From the NCBI RefSeq assembly GCF_009765225.1, contig NZ_VMSF01000001.1, positions 3,348,001 to 3,412,000 on the forward strand: a stretch of 64,000 nt of DNA, given 5' to 3'. A model generated the notes under the pieces. The model saw only the letters and a list, made by a program, of their open reading frames with translations. It made no database searches and was not told the DNA's origin. A program made the translations under genes and the position numbers. Shown here piece by piece: positions 41,404 to 49,675 of this stretch. The stretch comes from Leifsonia sp. AG29. GTDB taxonomy: Bacteria > Actinomycetota > Actinomycetes > Actinomycetales > Microbacteriaceae. Position 1 is the stretch's first letter; each line of letters starts with the position of its first letter.

Positions 41404-42669
41404 ATGACTCACCGACGAGGATCGACCAGTGCGGCATCGCGCGTGTTCGCCGCCCTGGTCGCCGTGGGGCTCGTGGCAGCCCTGCTGACGGCCGTCCTCC
41501 TCGTCCTCGACGCCCAGCGCGCCACGCGCGCCGAAGCCGAACGCGTCACCAAGGCCGTGTCGGAGACGCTCGCCGCCATGCCGGAGGTCCGTCGCGGCCT
41601 CGCCTCGGGCAGCGGAGCGACGGCCGCGCTGCAACCGGTGACCGAGCGCGTGACCTCGGCGGCGGGAGTCGATTTCATCACGGTCATGACCCCCTCCGGT
41701 GTCCGCGTGACCCACCGGGACCCCTCGCAGATCGGCAAGCGCTACCTCGGCACGATCCCCGATCGTCCGGAGGAGCGCACGGAGGAGTTCACCGGCACCC
41801 TGGGTCCGTCGATCCGGACCATCGCACCCGTGCTCGACGCCGGACGGCTGCTCGGCTGGGTCTCCACCGGGGTGACGGTGCAGAGCATCGGCAGCTCCCT
41901 CCTCGGGAGGCTTCCGTTCGCCATCGGCATCGCCCTCGCGGTCATGGGCGCCGGGGTCGCGGCGGCCCTCGTGGTCCGGCGGCTGACGCGCCGGGTGACC
42001 GGAGACCTCCCCGCTCGCGACGTCCGCGACGCGGTCTCGTCGTACGAGTCGATCCGGACGCTGGGGGAGGCGCTCCGCGCGCAGTCGCACGAGCACGGGA
42101 ACCGCATGCACACCGCAGTCGCACTCATCGAGCTCGGTCGCACCGAGGAGGCGATCGACATCCTCACTCAGACCTCGCAGCAGAACCAGGCGCTGGTGGA
42201 TCAGGTCACCGCCGCGCGCGCCGGGGACCCGACCGTCGGAGCGCTCCTCCTCGGCAAGGCGGCACAAGCCGCTGAGCGCGGTGTGGAGTGGGAGGCGCGG
42301 CTCGACCCAGGGGTTCCCCGCTCGCCGCTCTCGCCCGTCGACGCCGTCTCGGTCGTCGGCAACCTGATCGACAACGCGCTCGACGCGGCCGCAGCGGGAC
42401 CGGAGCCGCGCTGGGTCAGGTTCGACCTGTCGGCCGGCGAGGCGGGCACGGTGGTCATCTCCGTCGCCGACAGCGGGAGGGGCGTCCCCGACGCTCTGAA
42501 GGACCGCGTGTTCGATCGGGGTTTCTCCACCAAGCCCGCCGACACGGTCGGCCGCGGCGTAGGCCTCCCGCTCGTGCGCGCCATCGTGGAGGCGGCGGGC
42601 GGCTCGGTCACCCTGTCCTCGGCTCCGACGACGTTCCGGGTCACGCTGCCCGGCCGGAGCGGCGCATGA
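41404..42669 (+). CDS. CitA/DcuS-type sensor histidine kinase without a cytoplasmic PAS domain
   Basis: The 421-residue kinase has membrane helices at about residues 12-34 and 172-192 bounding an extracytoplasmic sensor domain (VTERVTSAAGVDFITVMTPSG is typical of CitA/DcuS sensors). The phospho-acceptor region SHEHGNRMHTAV has His229 and Asn233. The ATPase domain shows NLIDNALDAA and VADSGRGVP. Only about 30 residues separate the second helix from the phospho-acceptor helix, so the cytoplasmic PAS domain of DcuS and CitA is missing. The gene is divergent from dctA, so a C4-dicarboxylate is the likely signal. Confidence 0.88.
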   Translation: MTHRRGSTSAASRVFAALVAVGLVAALLTAVLLVLDAQRATRAEAERVTKAVSETLAAMPEVRRGLASGSGATAALQPVTERVTSAAGVDFITVMTPSGVRVTHRDPSQIGKRYLGTIPDRPEERTEEFTGTLGPSIRTIAPVLDAGRLLGWVSTGVTVQSIGSSLLGRLPFAIGIALAVMGAGVAAALVVRRLTRRVTGDLPARDVRDAVSSYESIRTLGEALRAQSHEHGNRMHTAVALIELGRTEEAIDILTQTSQQNQALVDQVTAARAGDPTVGALLLGKAAQAAERGVEWEARLDPGVPRSPLSPVDAVSVVGNLIDNALDAAAAGPEPRWVRFDLSAGEAGTVVISVADSGRGVPDALKDRVFDRGFSTKPADTVGRGVGLPLVRAIVEAAGGSVTLSSAPTTFRVTLPGRSGA

Positions 42670-43346
42670 TCGGCGTGCTCCTCGTCGATGACGAGGCACT
42701 GACCCTCGAACTCCACCGGCGGTACGTCGAGCGCGTGGGGGGCTTCCGAGTCGTCGCAGAGTGCGCGAGCGCGCGAGCAGCCCTCACGGCACTCCTGGAG
42801 GCGCCTCCGGCGCGGCGGATCGATCTGGTGCTCCTCGACATGACGATGCCCGACGGGACCGGCCTCGACGTCCTCAGGCACCTTCGCGCCCGCGCCTCCG
42901 ACGTCGACGTGATCGCCATCACAGCTGTGCGCGACGCCGAGATCGTCCACCAGATGGCCGCCCTCGGAGTCGTCCAGTACCTCGTCAAGCCGTTCTCCTT
43001 CGCCGTCTTCCGGGAACGGCTCGAGCAGTACCGCCAGTACCGGGAACGATCCGGCTCGACCGCCGGGGCACCGACGCAGGAGGAGATCGACGCTCTCCTC
43101 GGGGCTCGACGCCCCGCCGTCACCCTCTCCCTCCCGAAGGGACTGGCACCGGCCACGCTCGATCGCATCCGCGAGACGGTGCGGGAGCGCGGTGGGCTGT
43201 CCGCGTCCGAGGTAGCAGCACTGCTCGGCATGTCGCGAGTGGCCGCGCGCCGGTACCTCGAGTACCTGGCTGACGCCGGGCGCGTAACCCGTGAGCCCCG
43301 TTACGGCGCACCGGGGCGCCCCGAGACGGAGTACCGCTGGCGCTGA
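42666..43346 (+). CDS. CitB/DcuR-type response regulator
   Basis: The 226-residue regulator has a receiver domain (acidic DDE at residues 8-10, phospho-acceptor Asp58 in LVLLDMTMPDG, conserved Lys in YLVKPFSF). A C-terminal helix-turn-helix follows (LSASEVAALLGMSRVAARRY), as in the CitB/DcuR group. The ATG overlaps the kinase stop (ATGA). It probably activates dctA. Confidence 0.9.
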   Translation: MIGVLLVDDEALTLELHRRYVERVGGFRVVAECASARAALTALLEAPPARRIDLVLLDMTMPDGTGLDVLRHLRARASDVDVIAITAVRDAEIVHQMAALGVVQYLVKPFSFAVFRERLEQYRQYRERSGSTAGAPTQEEIDALLGARRPAVTLSLPKGLAPATLDRIRETVRERGGLSASEVAALLGMSRVAARRYLEYLADAGRVTREPRYGAPGRPETEYRWR

Positions 43347-43367
43347 GGGCTGATCGCGGCCCGGCGC

Positions 43368-44441
43368 CTACGCGCTCAGGCGCGGGTAGTCGGTGTATCC
43401 CTCGGCGCCGGACCCGTAGAACGTCGCCGGGTCGGGCTGGTTCTCCGGGTGCGCACCCTTCCAGCGCTCGACGAGGTCGGGATTCGCGATGGCGAGACGG
43501 CCGACGGCCACAGCATCCGCGTGCGCATTCTCGACCAGCGTGATGGCCTCGTCGCGCGTGGTGACCGTACCGAATCCACTGTTCACGATGAACGCGCCGC
43601 CGAAGCGCTCGCGAAGGTCCTGAACCAGTGCACCGGTGGGGTCGCTGTGCAGCACGCTCACGTAGGCGAGGCCGAGCGGCGCGAGTCCGTCGACCACGGC
43701 CTCGTAGGTGGCGGTGGCATCGGCGACGTCGGTCTCGAACACATCCTGGATGTTGTGCATCGGCGACAGGCGGATGCCCACGCGTCCGGCGCCCACGGCC
43801 TCGGCGATCGCTGTGGTCACCTCGACGACGAAGCGGGCGCGAGCCTCCGGGCTTCCGCCGTACTGGTCGTCGCGGACGTTGGACACCGGCGAGAGGAACT
43901 GGTGGAGGAGGTAGCCGTTGGCGCTGTGCACCTCCACTCCATCGAGTCCCGCGGCGATGGCGTTCTTCGCGGCCGTCACGAACTCGTCGCGGACGGTCGC
44001 GAGCTCCTCCGTGGTGAGGGCGTGCGGGACGGGGTAGGCGACCTTACCGGTGGCGGTGTGCGTCTCCCCGTCGATCGCGACGGCACTCGGGGCGACGATG
44101 CGGTCCGTCCCGGTGATCTGGGGATGCGAGACGCGGCCGCTGTGCATGAGCTGCATGACGATGCGGCCGCCCTGGGCGTGCACCGCGTCGGCGACGGCGC
44201 GCCAGCCGGCGATCTGCTCCTCCGTGACGATGCCCGGCTGTCCGGGGTACGCGCGCGACTCGTGACTCGGGTAGGTGCCCTCGGAGATGATCAGGCCCAC
44301 GCTGGCTCGCTGCGCGTAGTGCTCCGCCACCATCGGCCCCGGAACGCCGGCTTCGCCCGACCGCATGCGGGTGAGCGGCGCCATGACGACACGGTTGGGA
44401 AGGTGGAGGTCTCCGAGCGAGACCGGAGAGAACAGATCCAT
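43368..44441 (-). CDS. old yellow enzyme-type alkene reductase
   Basis: The 357-residue FMN oxidoreductase reduces activated C=C bonds with NAD(P)H. Diagnostic segments are LPNRVVMAPLTRMRS, HAQGGRIVMQLMHSGRVSHP, GLDGVEVHSANGYLLHQFLSP (the His-x-x-Asn pair) and GRVGIRLSPMH. The layout is that of NemA-like xenobiotic reductases. I chose the ATG at 44441 because GAAAGG lies 10 nt upstream; the ATG at 44450 would stand only 1 nt after it. Confidence 0.92.
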   Translation of the reverse strand: MDLFSPVSLGDLHLPNRVVMAPLTRMRSGEAGVPGPMVAEHYAQRASVGLIISEGTYPSHESRAYPGQPGIVTEEQIAGWRAVADAVHAQGGRIVMQLMHSGRVSHPQITGTDRIVAPSAVAIDGETHTATGKVAYPVPHALTTEELATVRDEFVTAAKNAIAAGLDGVEVHSANGYLLHQFLSPVSNVRDDQYGGSPEARARFVVEVTTAIAEAVGAGRVGIRLSPMHNIQDVFETDVADATATYEAVVDGLAPLGLAYVSVLHSDPTGALVQDLRERFGGAFIVNSGFGTVTTRDEAITLVENAHADAVAVGRLAIANPDLVERWKGAHPENQPDPATFYGSGAEGYTDYPRLSA

Positions 44442-44450
44442 CGAGGGCAT

Positions 44451-44753
44451 GCCTTTCGGTTGTGGGACGCGATCGGGCCAGTCGGAGCGCGGTCGACGCG
44501 CTCATGCAGAGTGGCCCCTGAGGGCGAACAGCCCCGGGCTCCGGCCTATTCCGAACCGTTCAGCGCGATCATGCTCATCCTGCGAGCGATGCCGTGTGGT
44601 ACCAACAGGCACCGGAAAGGTGGGTCAGGCTCCCGGTGTCGGCGCTATCGCGGGACTCGTCCGGCGGCTGCTCCCATTACAGACTGCCCGCCGGCGTCGT
44701 CGCCTTTGGGGTTGGCCAGCGTGGTGGAGCATGCTCGCAAGGATCGGTCTCAA
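44451..44753. other. intergenic gap between the alkene reductase and the DUF1697 gene
   Basis: I see no gene, repeat or clear hairpin in these 303 bp. The part nearest 44460 must hold the reductase promoter. This is the edge of the accessory region. Confidence 0.5.
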
Positions 44754-45290
44754 TCAATCGGGGGAGCGGACCATCCGTTCGATCGTGTTCCAGTTCCGGG
44801 TAGTGACGCCAACCTTCGTAGCCTTCTCGATCAGAGGGCCTGCAGTCCCGGGTCGCCCACCGACGAGCCTGGTGGTGCTGAACACGTCTGCTCCTACTGC
44901 GGCGAACACGGTGACGTCCTGGCGCCTGCCCACCACCGGAAGCTGTCCATTCCAGGGGCGTTCGGATGGAAGGAACGTCACACACCTCTCGTGGACAGCC
45001 GTGGAGTCGACGCCGGCGAACGGCCCCGATTCCACGAGATCAGCGAGATGCTCGACCGTGCGAATGAAGATCGGCTCCCTGCGGCCCAGCACCTTCTCGA
45101 TGCAATCTTCCACTCGCGACGCGAACGTCGCGTCTAAGGGATCCGCGATCTCAAACGTCACGTTCCCGGTCGTGAGGTAGGAACGCGTGCCCGTGGCTCC
45201 GGCCTCGTCGAAAGCGCGCAGCAAGACGTCACGAGTGAGGCCATTGCGCCCCACCATGATGTTCCGGACAAACCCGGCAGCACGACCCAT
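44754..45290 (-). CDS. DUF1697-family protein
   Basis: The 178-residue protein shows the DUF1697 pattern at its N-terminus: FVRNIMVGRNGLTRDVLLRAF, then GTRSYLTTGNVTFEI, where most members read LRGINVG and YIQSGNV. The C-terminus has the family segment ATKVGVTTRNWNTIERM. Function is unknown. The family motif GINVGG is changed to NIMVGR here. The ATG at 45290 fits the family start; the longer open frame runs into repeat A. Confidence 0.8.
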   Translation of the reverse strand: MGRAAGFVRNIMVGRNGLTRDVLLRAFDEAGATGTRSYLTTGNVTFEIADPLDATFASRVEDCIEKVLGRREPIFIRTVEHLADLVESGPFAGVDSTAVHERCVTFLPSERPWNGQLPVVGRRQDVTVFAAVGADVFSTTRLVGGRPGTAGPLIEKATKVGVTTRNWNTIERMVRSPD

Positions 45291-45345
45291 ACCATCAGCA
45301 TGCCAGCAGCCGGGCGGGCTCCCCAGTTCTATGTGGCGCGGGAGT

Positions 45346-45621
45346 CCCGAGACGGGGCGAGGTCCGAAAAACCGTTGCGCCGCAAAGCAAGCGCGACGAT
45401 GCCAGCAGTTAGCTGGACGGCTGATTCCCATGTACCTGTCCCGCAAAAGGCCCGGTGAAGGGGCGTCAAACGCTACAGATGCGCGACTCGCCATAAGGTC
45501 GCGAGCGCTCTTCATCGGTCGATGCAGCACGAGGTCGGGCGACAGAACCCGCCGCTTAGATTGTCCACGACACGAAAAGAGACAAACTTCGTGGCGGGGA
45601 GACAATCTACGGCGACGGTCG
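45346..45621. repeat. direct repeat A (left border of the accessory region)
   Basis: This 276-bp stretch matches 53281-53606 in the same orientation with few differences. Identity is strongest from TTGCGCCGCA (45375) to the end. Copy B has 48 extra bases where this copy joins 45497 to 45498. The repeat ends 3 bp before the stop codon of the membrane gene 45625-46026. It contains an inverted repeat (45558-45608): AGATTGTC with GACAATCT, and inside it CCACGA with TCGTGG. I do not recognise it as a known insertion sequence, and it encodes no convincing protein. Confidence 0.9.
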
Positions 45622-45624
45622 ACA

Positions 45625-46026
45625 TCAGCGCATCGAGTAGTTGATGATCAACCCGAGCGTGGAGAAGAACAGCCAAACGTCGATGGCGACGAACGCGATC
45701 GACAGGGTCGCGATTCCGAGCACCACCACTATGAGTTCTGCGATCCGTGCCGACCAGGACCGGCCGGTCAGCGTCGCTTGGCGGAGCGCTTGCGCGCGGA
45801 GCATCCTCCCGGAGGTGGCGAACGGTAGCGCCATCGCGATCAGGAGCAGACCCCACTGCCAGCGGCCGTCCCCGCAGAACAAGAGAATGATCCCGGTAAC
45901 CGCGAACGCTGCGCCGATGAAGAGTTGCCCGTGCCCTGCCCACCAGATTGCGCGCGGGAAGTTCTGCAGCTCTGGGGGCGGGGTGCGCCGCCACCAGCGG
46001 ACAGGCTTCGCTGTCGTGTCGGTCAT
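45625..46026 (-). CDS. hypothetical membrane protein, last gene of the small membrane operon
   Basis: The 133-residue protein has a Trp/Pro-rich cytoplasmic start (WWRRTPPPELQNFPRAIWWA) and about three or four membrane helices. No family is recognised. The ATG at 46026 overlaps the stop of the preceding gene (ATGA). The stop lies 3 bp from direct repeat A, which may contain the operon's terminator. Confidence 0.7.
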   Translation of the reverse strand: MTDTTAKPVRWWRRTPPPELQNFPRAIWWAGHGQLFIGAAFAVTGIILLFCGDGRWQWGLLLIAMALPFATSGRMLRAQALRQATLTGRSWSARIAELIVVVLGIATLSIAFVAIDVWLFFSTLGLIINYSMR

Positions 46027-46364
46027 CGTCGCACCCATCGGATGACTAAGAGCCCGGCGCGGGAGAGGCGCACCCAGTAGGCCACATTTGCGATGAGCAG
46101 GACTGGCATCCCCAGACCGGACGCCCACACGCGGGACGGCTCCGGCAGCAGGTTGAGCGCTGCCATCACTGCGCAGAAGAGGTACCCGAACACGGCGACG
46201 CCTGTGACACCGACGGTCATATCCCGGCGCTGAGCGGTTTCGTCCTCGCGCGGCTCAGCCACCCGGAGAAGCAGCGTCACTAGCCTCCGGCGGAAGACCA
46301 GGATCAGCGTGGTCACCAGGAGCAGCCAGATGATGTTCAGGAACGGGAAGCCGGCGCCGCTCAT
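46023..46364 (-). CDS. hypothetical three-helix membrane protein
   Basis: The 113-residue protein has three hydrophobic segments (about residues 7-23, 50-70 and 78-100) and basic ends. No family is recognised. It overlaps both neighbours by 4 bp (ATGA), as the other genes of this operon do. Confidence 0.7.
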   Translation of the reverse strand: MSGAGFPFLNIIWLLLVTTLILVFRRRLVTLLLRVAEPREDETAQRRDMTVGVTGVAVFGYLFCAVMAALNLLPEPSRVWASGLGMPVLLIANVAYWVRLSRAGLLVIRWVRR

Positions 46365-46729
46365 TGCGTGGCTCCGGTGGGCCGCGCGTTGATGATGGCG
46401 CGGGGTTCGTCCGGCCAGCCGAGCCATCCGCGGACGTCCATTTCGTATCGAGTTCCGAGGCGGAGCGAGCGTCCGAGCGTTTCCGCTTCCTGCTCGTCGA
46501 GCCCGCCGCCGCCTCCGGTGACTTGCAGGTGGCCGCAGGTGGTGGTGTCGATGTCGTAGACGGTGCCGAGGTACCCGGACTTGCCGTACGTGTCGTGGTG
46601 GCTGTTGCCGGTGATGACGCACACCAGATCCGACCGCGTGCCCCACCAGATGTTCGATGCGATGGCGTCCGCGGTGAGCCCGACGAAGGTCAGGCCGAGG
46701 CAGGTGAGGGCGAAGATCATCGTGATCAT
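46361..46729 (-). CDS. hypothetical protein with one N-terminal membrane helix
   Basis: The 122-residue product begins MITMIFALTCLGLTFVGLTA, a signal anchor, and continues as a soluble extracytoplasmic part with two cysteines (near residues 37 and 65) that could pair. The ATG at 46729 is chosen because it overlaps the stop of the 49-codon gene upstream (ATGA); a GTG at 46747 lies inside that gene. No family is recognised. Confidence 0.68.
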   Translation of the reverse strand: MITMIFALTCLGLTFVGLTADAIASNIWWGTRSDLVCVITGNSHHDTYGKSGYLGTVYDIDTTTCGHLQVTGGGGGLDEQEAETLGRSLRLGTRYEMDVRGWLGWPDEPRAIINARPTGATQ

Positions 46730-46875
46730 GCTGAGCTTCCGACCCACGGTTTCGTGTTCCGACCGGACCAGCGTCCTCCAGGCAACGACGCCTCGAACTG
46801 CTCGGGTGTCCGCTTGTCCAACGGCACCGTCTCGAACCCGGTCTGCAACCGGTCCGCGAGCGACTTACGAGGCAT
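46726..46875 (-). CDS. small hypothetical protein (49 residues)
   Basis: This short gene reads MPRKSLADRLQTGFETVPLD at its start and ends in WVGSSA. It has no membrane segment. AGGAGA stands 7 nt before the ATG, the stop overlaps the next gene's ATG (ATGA), and the previous gene ends 9 bp upstream. These three facts support real translation despite the small size. Its function is unknown; a regulator or partner of the membrane proteins is possible. Confidence 0.62.
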   Translation of the reverse strand: MPRKSLADRLQTGFETVPLDKRTPEQFEASLPGGRWSGRNTKPWVGSSA

Positions 46876-46884
46876 CCGCTTCTC

Positions 46885-47856
46885 CTAGCACCGAGTGGTG
46901 CCGCCCATTCCGTTAGAGGTCTGACAGCCCACTGCTCCGCCGCTGCCGCCGACACTTCCTCCACCCACGTTCCCGCCGAGGGGCGGGCGCGAGGAAGGCG
47001 CTCCGCCTTGTGACGATTCTCCGGAGGATCCCGACTGGGACGACCCTGACCCCGACGACCCAGACGAGGAGCGTGACGCGGCCGCGTCGCGGGCGGCTTG
47101 CTCCGCCGCGGCTTGCTGTGCGGCTTCTGCTGCAGCTTGTGCCACGGCGGCGGCCTGCGATTCCCCGACGCTCTTTCCTTTGGCGACGTAGTCGGTGAGC
47201 GCGGCGATCAGCGCGGACGCATCCGGCGTTTTCGCGCCGCTGGCGCTGTTGACGGTCGTGGCCTGCGCTGCGAACGCATCCCGGACAGCTGCGTCGGCGA
47301 GCGGCCCCGCGGCGAGCACCGCCGCAGACGCGGTCCCTGCGCTCATCCCGACGCTGCTCAACGCGGCCGTGACCGCGTCAGATTGACCGGACAGGAGAGT
47401 GTCAGAGGTCCTGTTGCGGAGCGCGAGGTCCTGGTTACGGGCCAGCTCGGTCCTCGCAGCCTTCACCGCCGCCTCCACCGCGCCGAGCGACTCATCCTTG
47501 GGCTTCGCGGGCCCGGCTGTCAGGACCGCAATGTCCTTGCGCGCCGCGGTTCCCGCAAGCTGTTCCACCGCGCCGGACAGGTTCTTCCGTGACTGCTCGT
47601 CCACGAGACCGGTCACCGCGTCGACGAGCGGGCGGACCGATCCGACCAGCTTCGAAGCGGACGCCCGGTCAGCGGTCAACAACTTCACAACTGCCTGGTC
47701 GGTACGGTACGAGGCCGCCAACGATGAGTTCACCGACGCGAGCTGCTGCTGTGCCTGTCCGGTCGCGTACGCGATACTGCCCCACACACCGGCACCAGCC
47801 AGAACGAGCGCGCCAGCCGCGGCCGACGCGGCCACGACCCTCGTCTTACGCTTCAT
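46885..47856 (-). CDS. hypothetical secreted or anchored protein with a Ser/Gly-rich tail
   Basis: The 323-residue protein has an N-terminal hydrophobic helix after basic residues (about residues 9-30). A long Ala-rich helical part follows, then an Ala/Gln stretch, a Ser/Gly linker (about 258-310) and a C-terminal tail with two cysteines that ends in TTRC. The layout suggests a surface protein with a flexible stalk. I know no family. It is the largest gene of the operon and is preceded by a 74-codon ORF that overlaps it. Confidence 0.72.
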   Translation of the reverse strand: MKRKTRVVAASAAAGALVLAGAGVWGSIAYATGQAQQQLASVNSSLAASYRTDQAVVKLLTADRASASKLVGSVRPLVDAVTGLVDEQSRKNLSGAVEQLAGTAARKDIAVLTAGPAKPKDESLGAVEAAVKAARTELARNQDLALRNRTSDTLLSGQSDAVTAALSSVGMSAGTASAAVLAAGPLADAAVRDAFAAQATTVNSASGAKTPDASALIAALTDYVAKGKSVGESQAAAVAQAAAEAAQQAAAEQAARDAAASRSSSGSSGSGSSQSGSSGESSQGGAPSSRPPLGGNVGGGSVGGSGGAVGCQTSNGMGGTTRC

Positions 47857-48077
47857 GAAGGGCCTCCGGGTGCGGTGGGGATACGGACGGGGCGATGCGA
47901 TAGTGCTCCGGGGTCGTCCCAGCGCTCCTCAAAGTCGCTTAACCGGGGCCCCTTCCCGTAGAACACCCTGTCCGCGGTACTGATTGGAGCGGTCCAACCG
48001 CCCGCGGATGGGTACCCCCAGATCAGGGTGCGCCGGCCTGAAAGGAGTGCGTGGTCCGTTCGCGTTTGCTGCGACAC
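47853..48077 (-). CDS. possible small first gene of the operon (74 residues)
   Basis: The frame starts at a GTG (48077) and ends in an ATGA overlap with the next gene, the same junction used throughout this operon. The product (MSQQTRTDHALLSGRR at its start) has no membrane segment and matches nothing I know. No good ribosome site precedes the GTG, so it may be a non-coding leader region instead. Confidence 0.42.
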   Translation of the reverse strand: MSQQTRTDHALLSGRRTLIWGYPSAGGWTAPISTADRVFYGKGPRLSDFEERWDDPGALSHRPVRIPTAPGGPS

Positions 48078-48136
48078 GGGACTGCGTCTGCCAAAGCGCG
48101 GCTCTCCAGGAGGTCAGGACCGGATACCCTCCTGTC

Positions 48137-48682
48137 ATGCCGGATCTCGACACCGCGGAATGGCCGCCTGCCCCGATCCGCACCGAGCGCCTGCTCCTGC
48201 GCGCATCGAAGGTGTCGGACCGTGCGCCCATGATCGAGTTGCGCAGCGCGCCAGAAGCGCACGAATTCCTCGGAGGCCCGCACTCTCGCGCTGAGCTGGA
48301 CCGAGTCATGCCTGAGATCCCGGGGAACCGGCCCGGCTTCTTTGTCATCGAACGTGACGACGCCTTCGCTGGCTTCGTCACGATCGAGCCGCGTGACGCT
48401 GCGCGCCCGGGGCGTATCCGTGCCGGTGCACCGGTGGCTGAGCTCGCCTACATGCTGCTGCCTTCAGCGTGGGGCCACGGTTACGCGACGGAGGCTTGCG
48501 CAGCCGTGATGAAGTGGTTCGTGTCGGAGTTCCCCGGGGAACCGCTAGTCGTGTCGACTCAGGTCGCGAACGCCGCGTCGATGCGTGTCGCTGTGAAGCT
48601 CGGGTTCGCGGAGGTCGAGCGCCATGAAGAATGGGGCGCTGAGCAGTGGTTTGGGGGTTGGGTTCCGGCGGCGCCGCGTTAG
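48137..48682 (+). CDS. GNAT-family N-acetyltransferase (RimJ/RimL-like)
   Basis: The 181-residue protein has the GNAT layout: IRTERLLLRASKVSDRAPMI at the start, a beta-bulge AELAYMLLPSAWGHGYATEAC with the acetyl-CoA loop (WGHGYATEA), and the closing ANAASMRVAVKLGFAEVER. The type resembles RimJ/RimL or small-molecule acetyltransferases; the substrate cannot be told. The start looks leaderless: TACCCT ends 6 nt before the ATG. Confidence 0.88.
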   Translation: MPDLDTAEWPPAPIRTERLLLRASKVSDRAPMIELRSAPEAHEFLGGPHSRAELDRVMPEIPGNRPGFFVIERDDAFAGFVTIEPRDAARPGRIRAGAPVAELAYMLLPSAWGHGYATEACAAVMKWFVSEFPGEPLVVSTQVANAASMRVAVKLGFAEVERHEEWGAEQWFGGWVPAAPR

Positions 48683-48710
48683 CTCGTGAGTTGACGCCGC
48701 GACGAGCGAG

Positions 48711-48776
48711 CGCATCGGCGGCAGCCCGCTGCCGAACCGCTGTCTGCCGGTTCGCTACCTCGCCGTCGCCGATGCG
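48711..48776. repeat. nested palindrome 1
   Basis: Outer arms CGCATCGGCG (48711-48720) and CGCCGATGCG (48767-48776) enclose inner arms GAACCG (48734-48739) and CGGTTC (48748-48753). The same design recurs at 49241-49304. The two lie on either side of the ribbon-helix-helix gene. Confidence 0.75.
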
Positions 48777-48903
48777 TTACTCCGGGTGTCGTCGTGTCGG
48801 CAGCTCGACACAGCCCGGGACTGCGTGGGACCTCGCCAGTCGCCGGCGAAAGCTCCGGCTAGGTGTCGTGAGCCTCGATGCTCTGGAAAGGATCGCCGGG
48901 TAG

Positions 48904-49179
48904 ATGAGTGCGCTGAAGGGTCTCGCTCAACGACCGCCGAGTGACTGGGCATTATTACAGGCTCGTGTGCGCCCGGACCTGGCGGAAACGCTTAAGGCCG
49001 CCGCCCGGGCGAGCGGCAGGAGCTACTCGGCCCACCTTGAGTCGCTGCTCGAGAAGATCCGGGCCGACGCTGGGGGCAAAATGCCGATCCTGCGTTCAGA
49101 CATCGAGGACGGCGACAGACCATCGATTGCGACGGTATCGGACGCTACGTCCACGAGCTCGAGCCCGGAGGATCACTGA
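48904..49179 (+). CDS. ribbon-helix-helix-like small protein
   Basis: The 91-residue protein has the shape of a ribbon-helix-helix DNA-binding domain: a short strand (LLQARVRP), a first helix (DLAETLKAAARASG) and a second helix (SYSAHLESLLEKI), at residues 17-52. The rest is polar. Such domains act as antitoxins or plasmid and operon regulators. AAGGA lies 14 nt before the ATG. Two nested palindromes flank the gene and could be its binding sites. Confidence 0.6.
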   Translation: MSALKGLAQRPPSDWALLQARVRPDLAETLKAAARASGRSYSAHLESLLEKIRADAGGKMPILRSDIEDGDRPSIATVSDATSTSSSPEDH

Positions 49180-49240
49180 GCTCTGTCCGGAACCCGGCGC
49201 GGCCGGTCAAATCCTTGAAGCTATTCTCCGACCTGGCGGC

Positions 49241-49304
49241 GCATCGCCACGGCCCGCCGTCGAACCGCAATCTGACGGTTCGGCACACGCGCCGCCGGCG
49301 ATGC
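49241..49304. repeat. nested palindrome 2
   Basis: Outer arms GCATCGCC (49241-49248) and GGCGATGC (49297-49304) enclose CGAACCG (49261-49267) and CGGTTCG (49276-49282). The form, spacing and inner core are the same as in the palindrome at 48711-48776. Confidence 0.75.
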
Positions 49305-49420
49305 AGCGCGCATAGTCACCCCACAGCCCTCGGGTGCCGACCGACCGTTCCGCGTACCGCTCGCCGCCGATGCGCCTCCGCAGTCACATCACCGACCGCT
49401 CGCGATCACAGCACCCCGTC

Positions 49421-49675
49421 ATGTCACCGGCCGCTCGTACGCTCGCAACCGTGACCCACCACCCCGCACCTTTAACCGACGACGTGATCGCGGAGCTCGT
49501 GTCGCAACGCCCCGACACCGAGTCGTTCGGCGAGGCGGTCGCGCATGTCGCCTACTGGTTTCTAGTGGAGATGCAGGAACGTGGCGCGTCGAGTGCTGAG
49601 ACGGCAGCCGCGATCCGGAGACTCGCGGAGTGGAAGCGGGCGCGATTGGCGGAACTGTCCGCGGTGGTCGATTAG
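49421..49675 (+). CDS. small helical hypothetical protein
   Basis: The product has about 84 residues from the ATG at 49421, or 74 from the GTG at 49451. It is helical (DDVIAELVSQRPDTESFGEA and then SAETAAAIRRLAEWKRARLAEL) without a membrane segment. The GTG is 7 nt after TACGCT, so a leaderless start there is possible. I know no family. It may be the partner of the preceding ribbon-helix-helix gene, but no toxin motif is visible. Confidence 0.5.
   Translation: MSPAARTLATVTHHPAPLTDDVIAELVSQRPDTESFGEAVAHVAYWFLVEMQERGASSAETAAAIRRLAEWKRARLAELSAVVD

Noticed and set aside
45346-45605. Protein frame across direct repeat A (frame starting MSPRHEVCLF), also present in repeat B
   Set aside because: The two copies drift out of frame with each other (48-base insertion and point changes) and have no family pattern, so the repeat is more likely a non-coding element.
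48646-48903. 85-residue plus-strand frame before the ribbon-helix-helix gene
   Set aside because: It runs through nested palindrome 1, is Arg/Ser-rich and starts inside the acetyltransferase gene in another frame.
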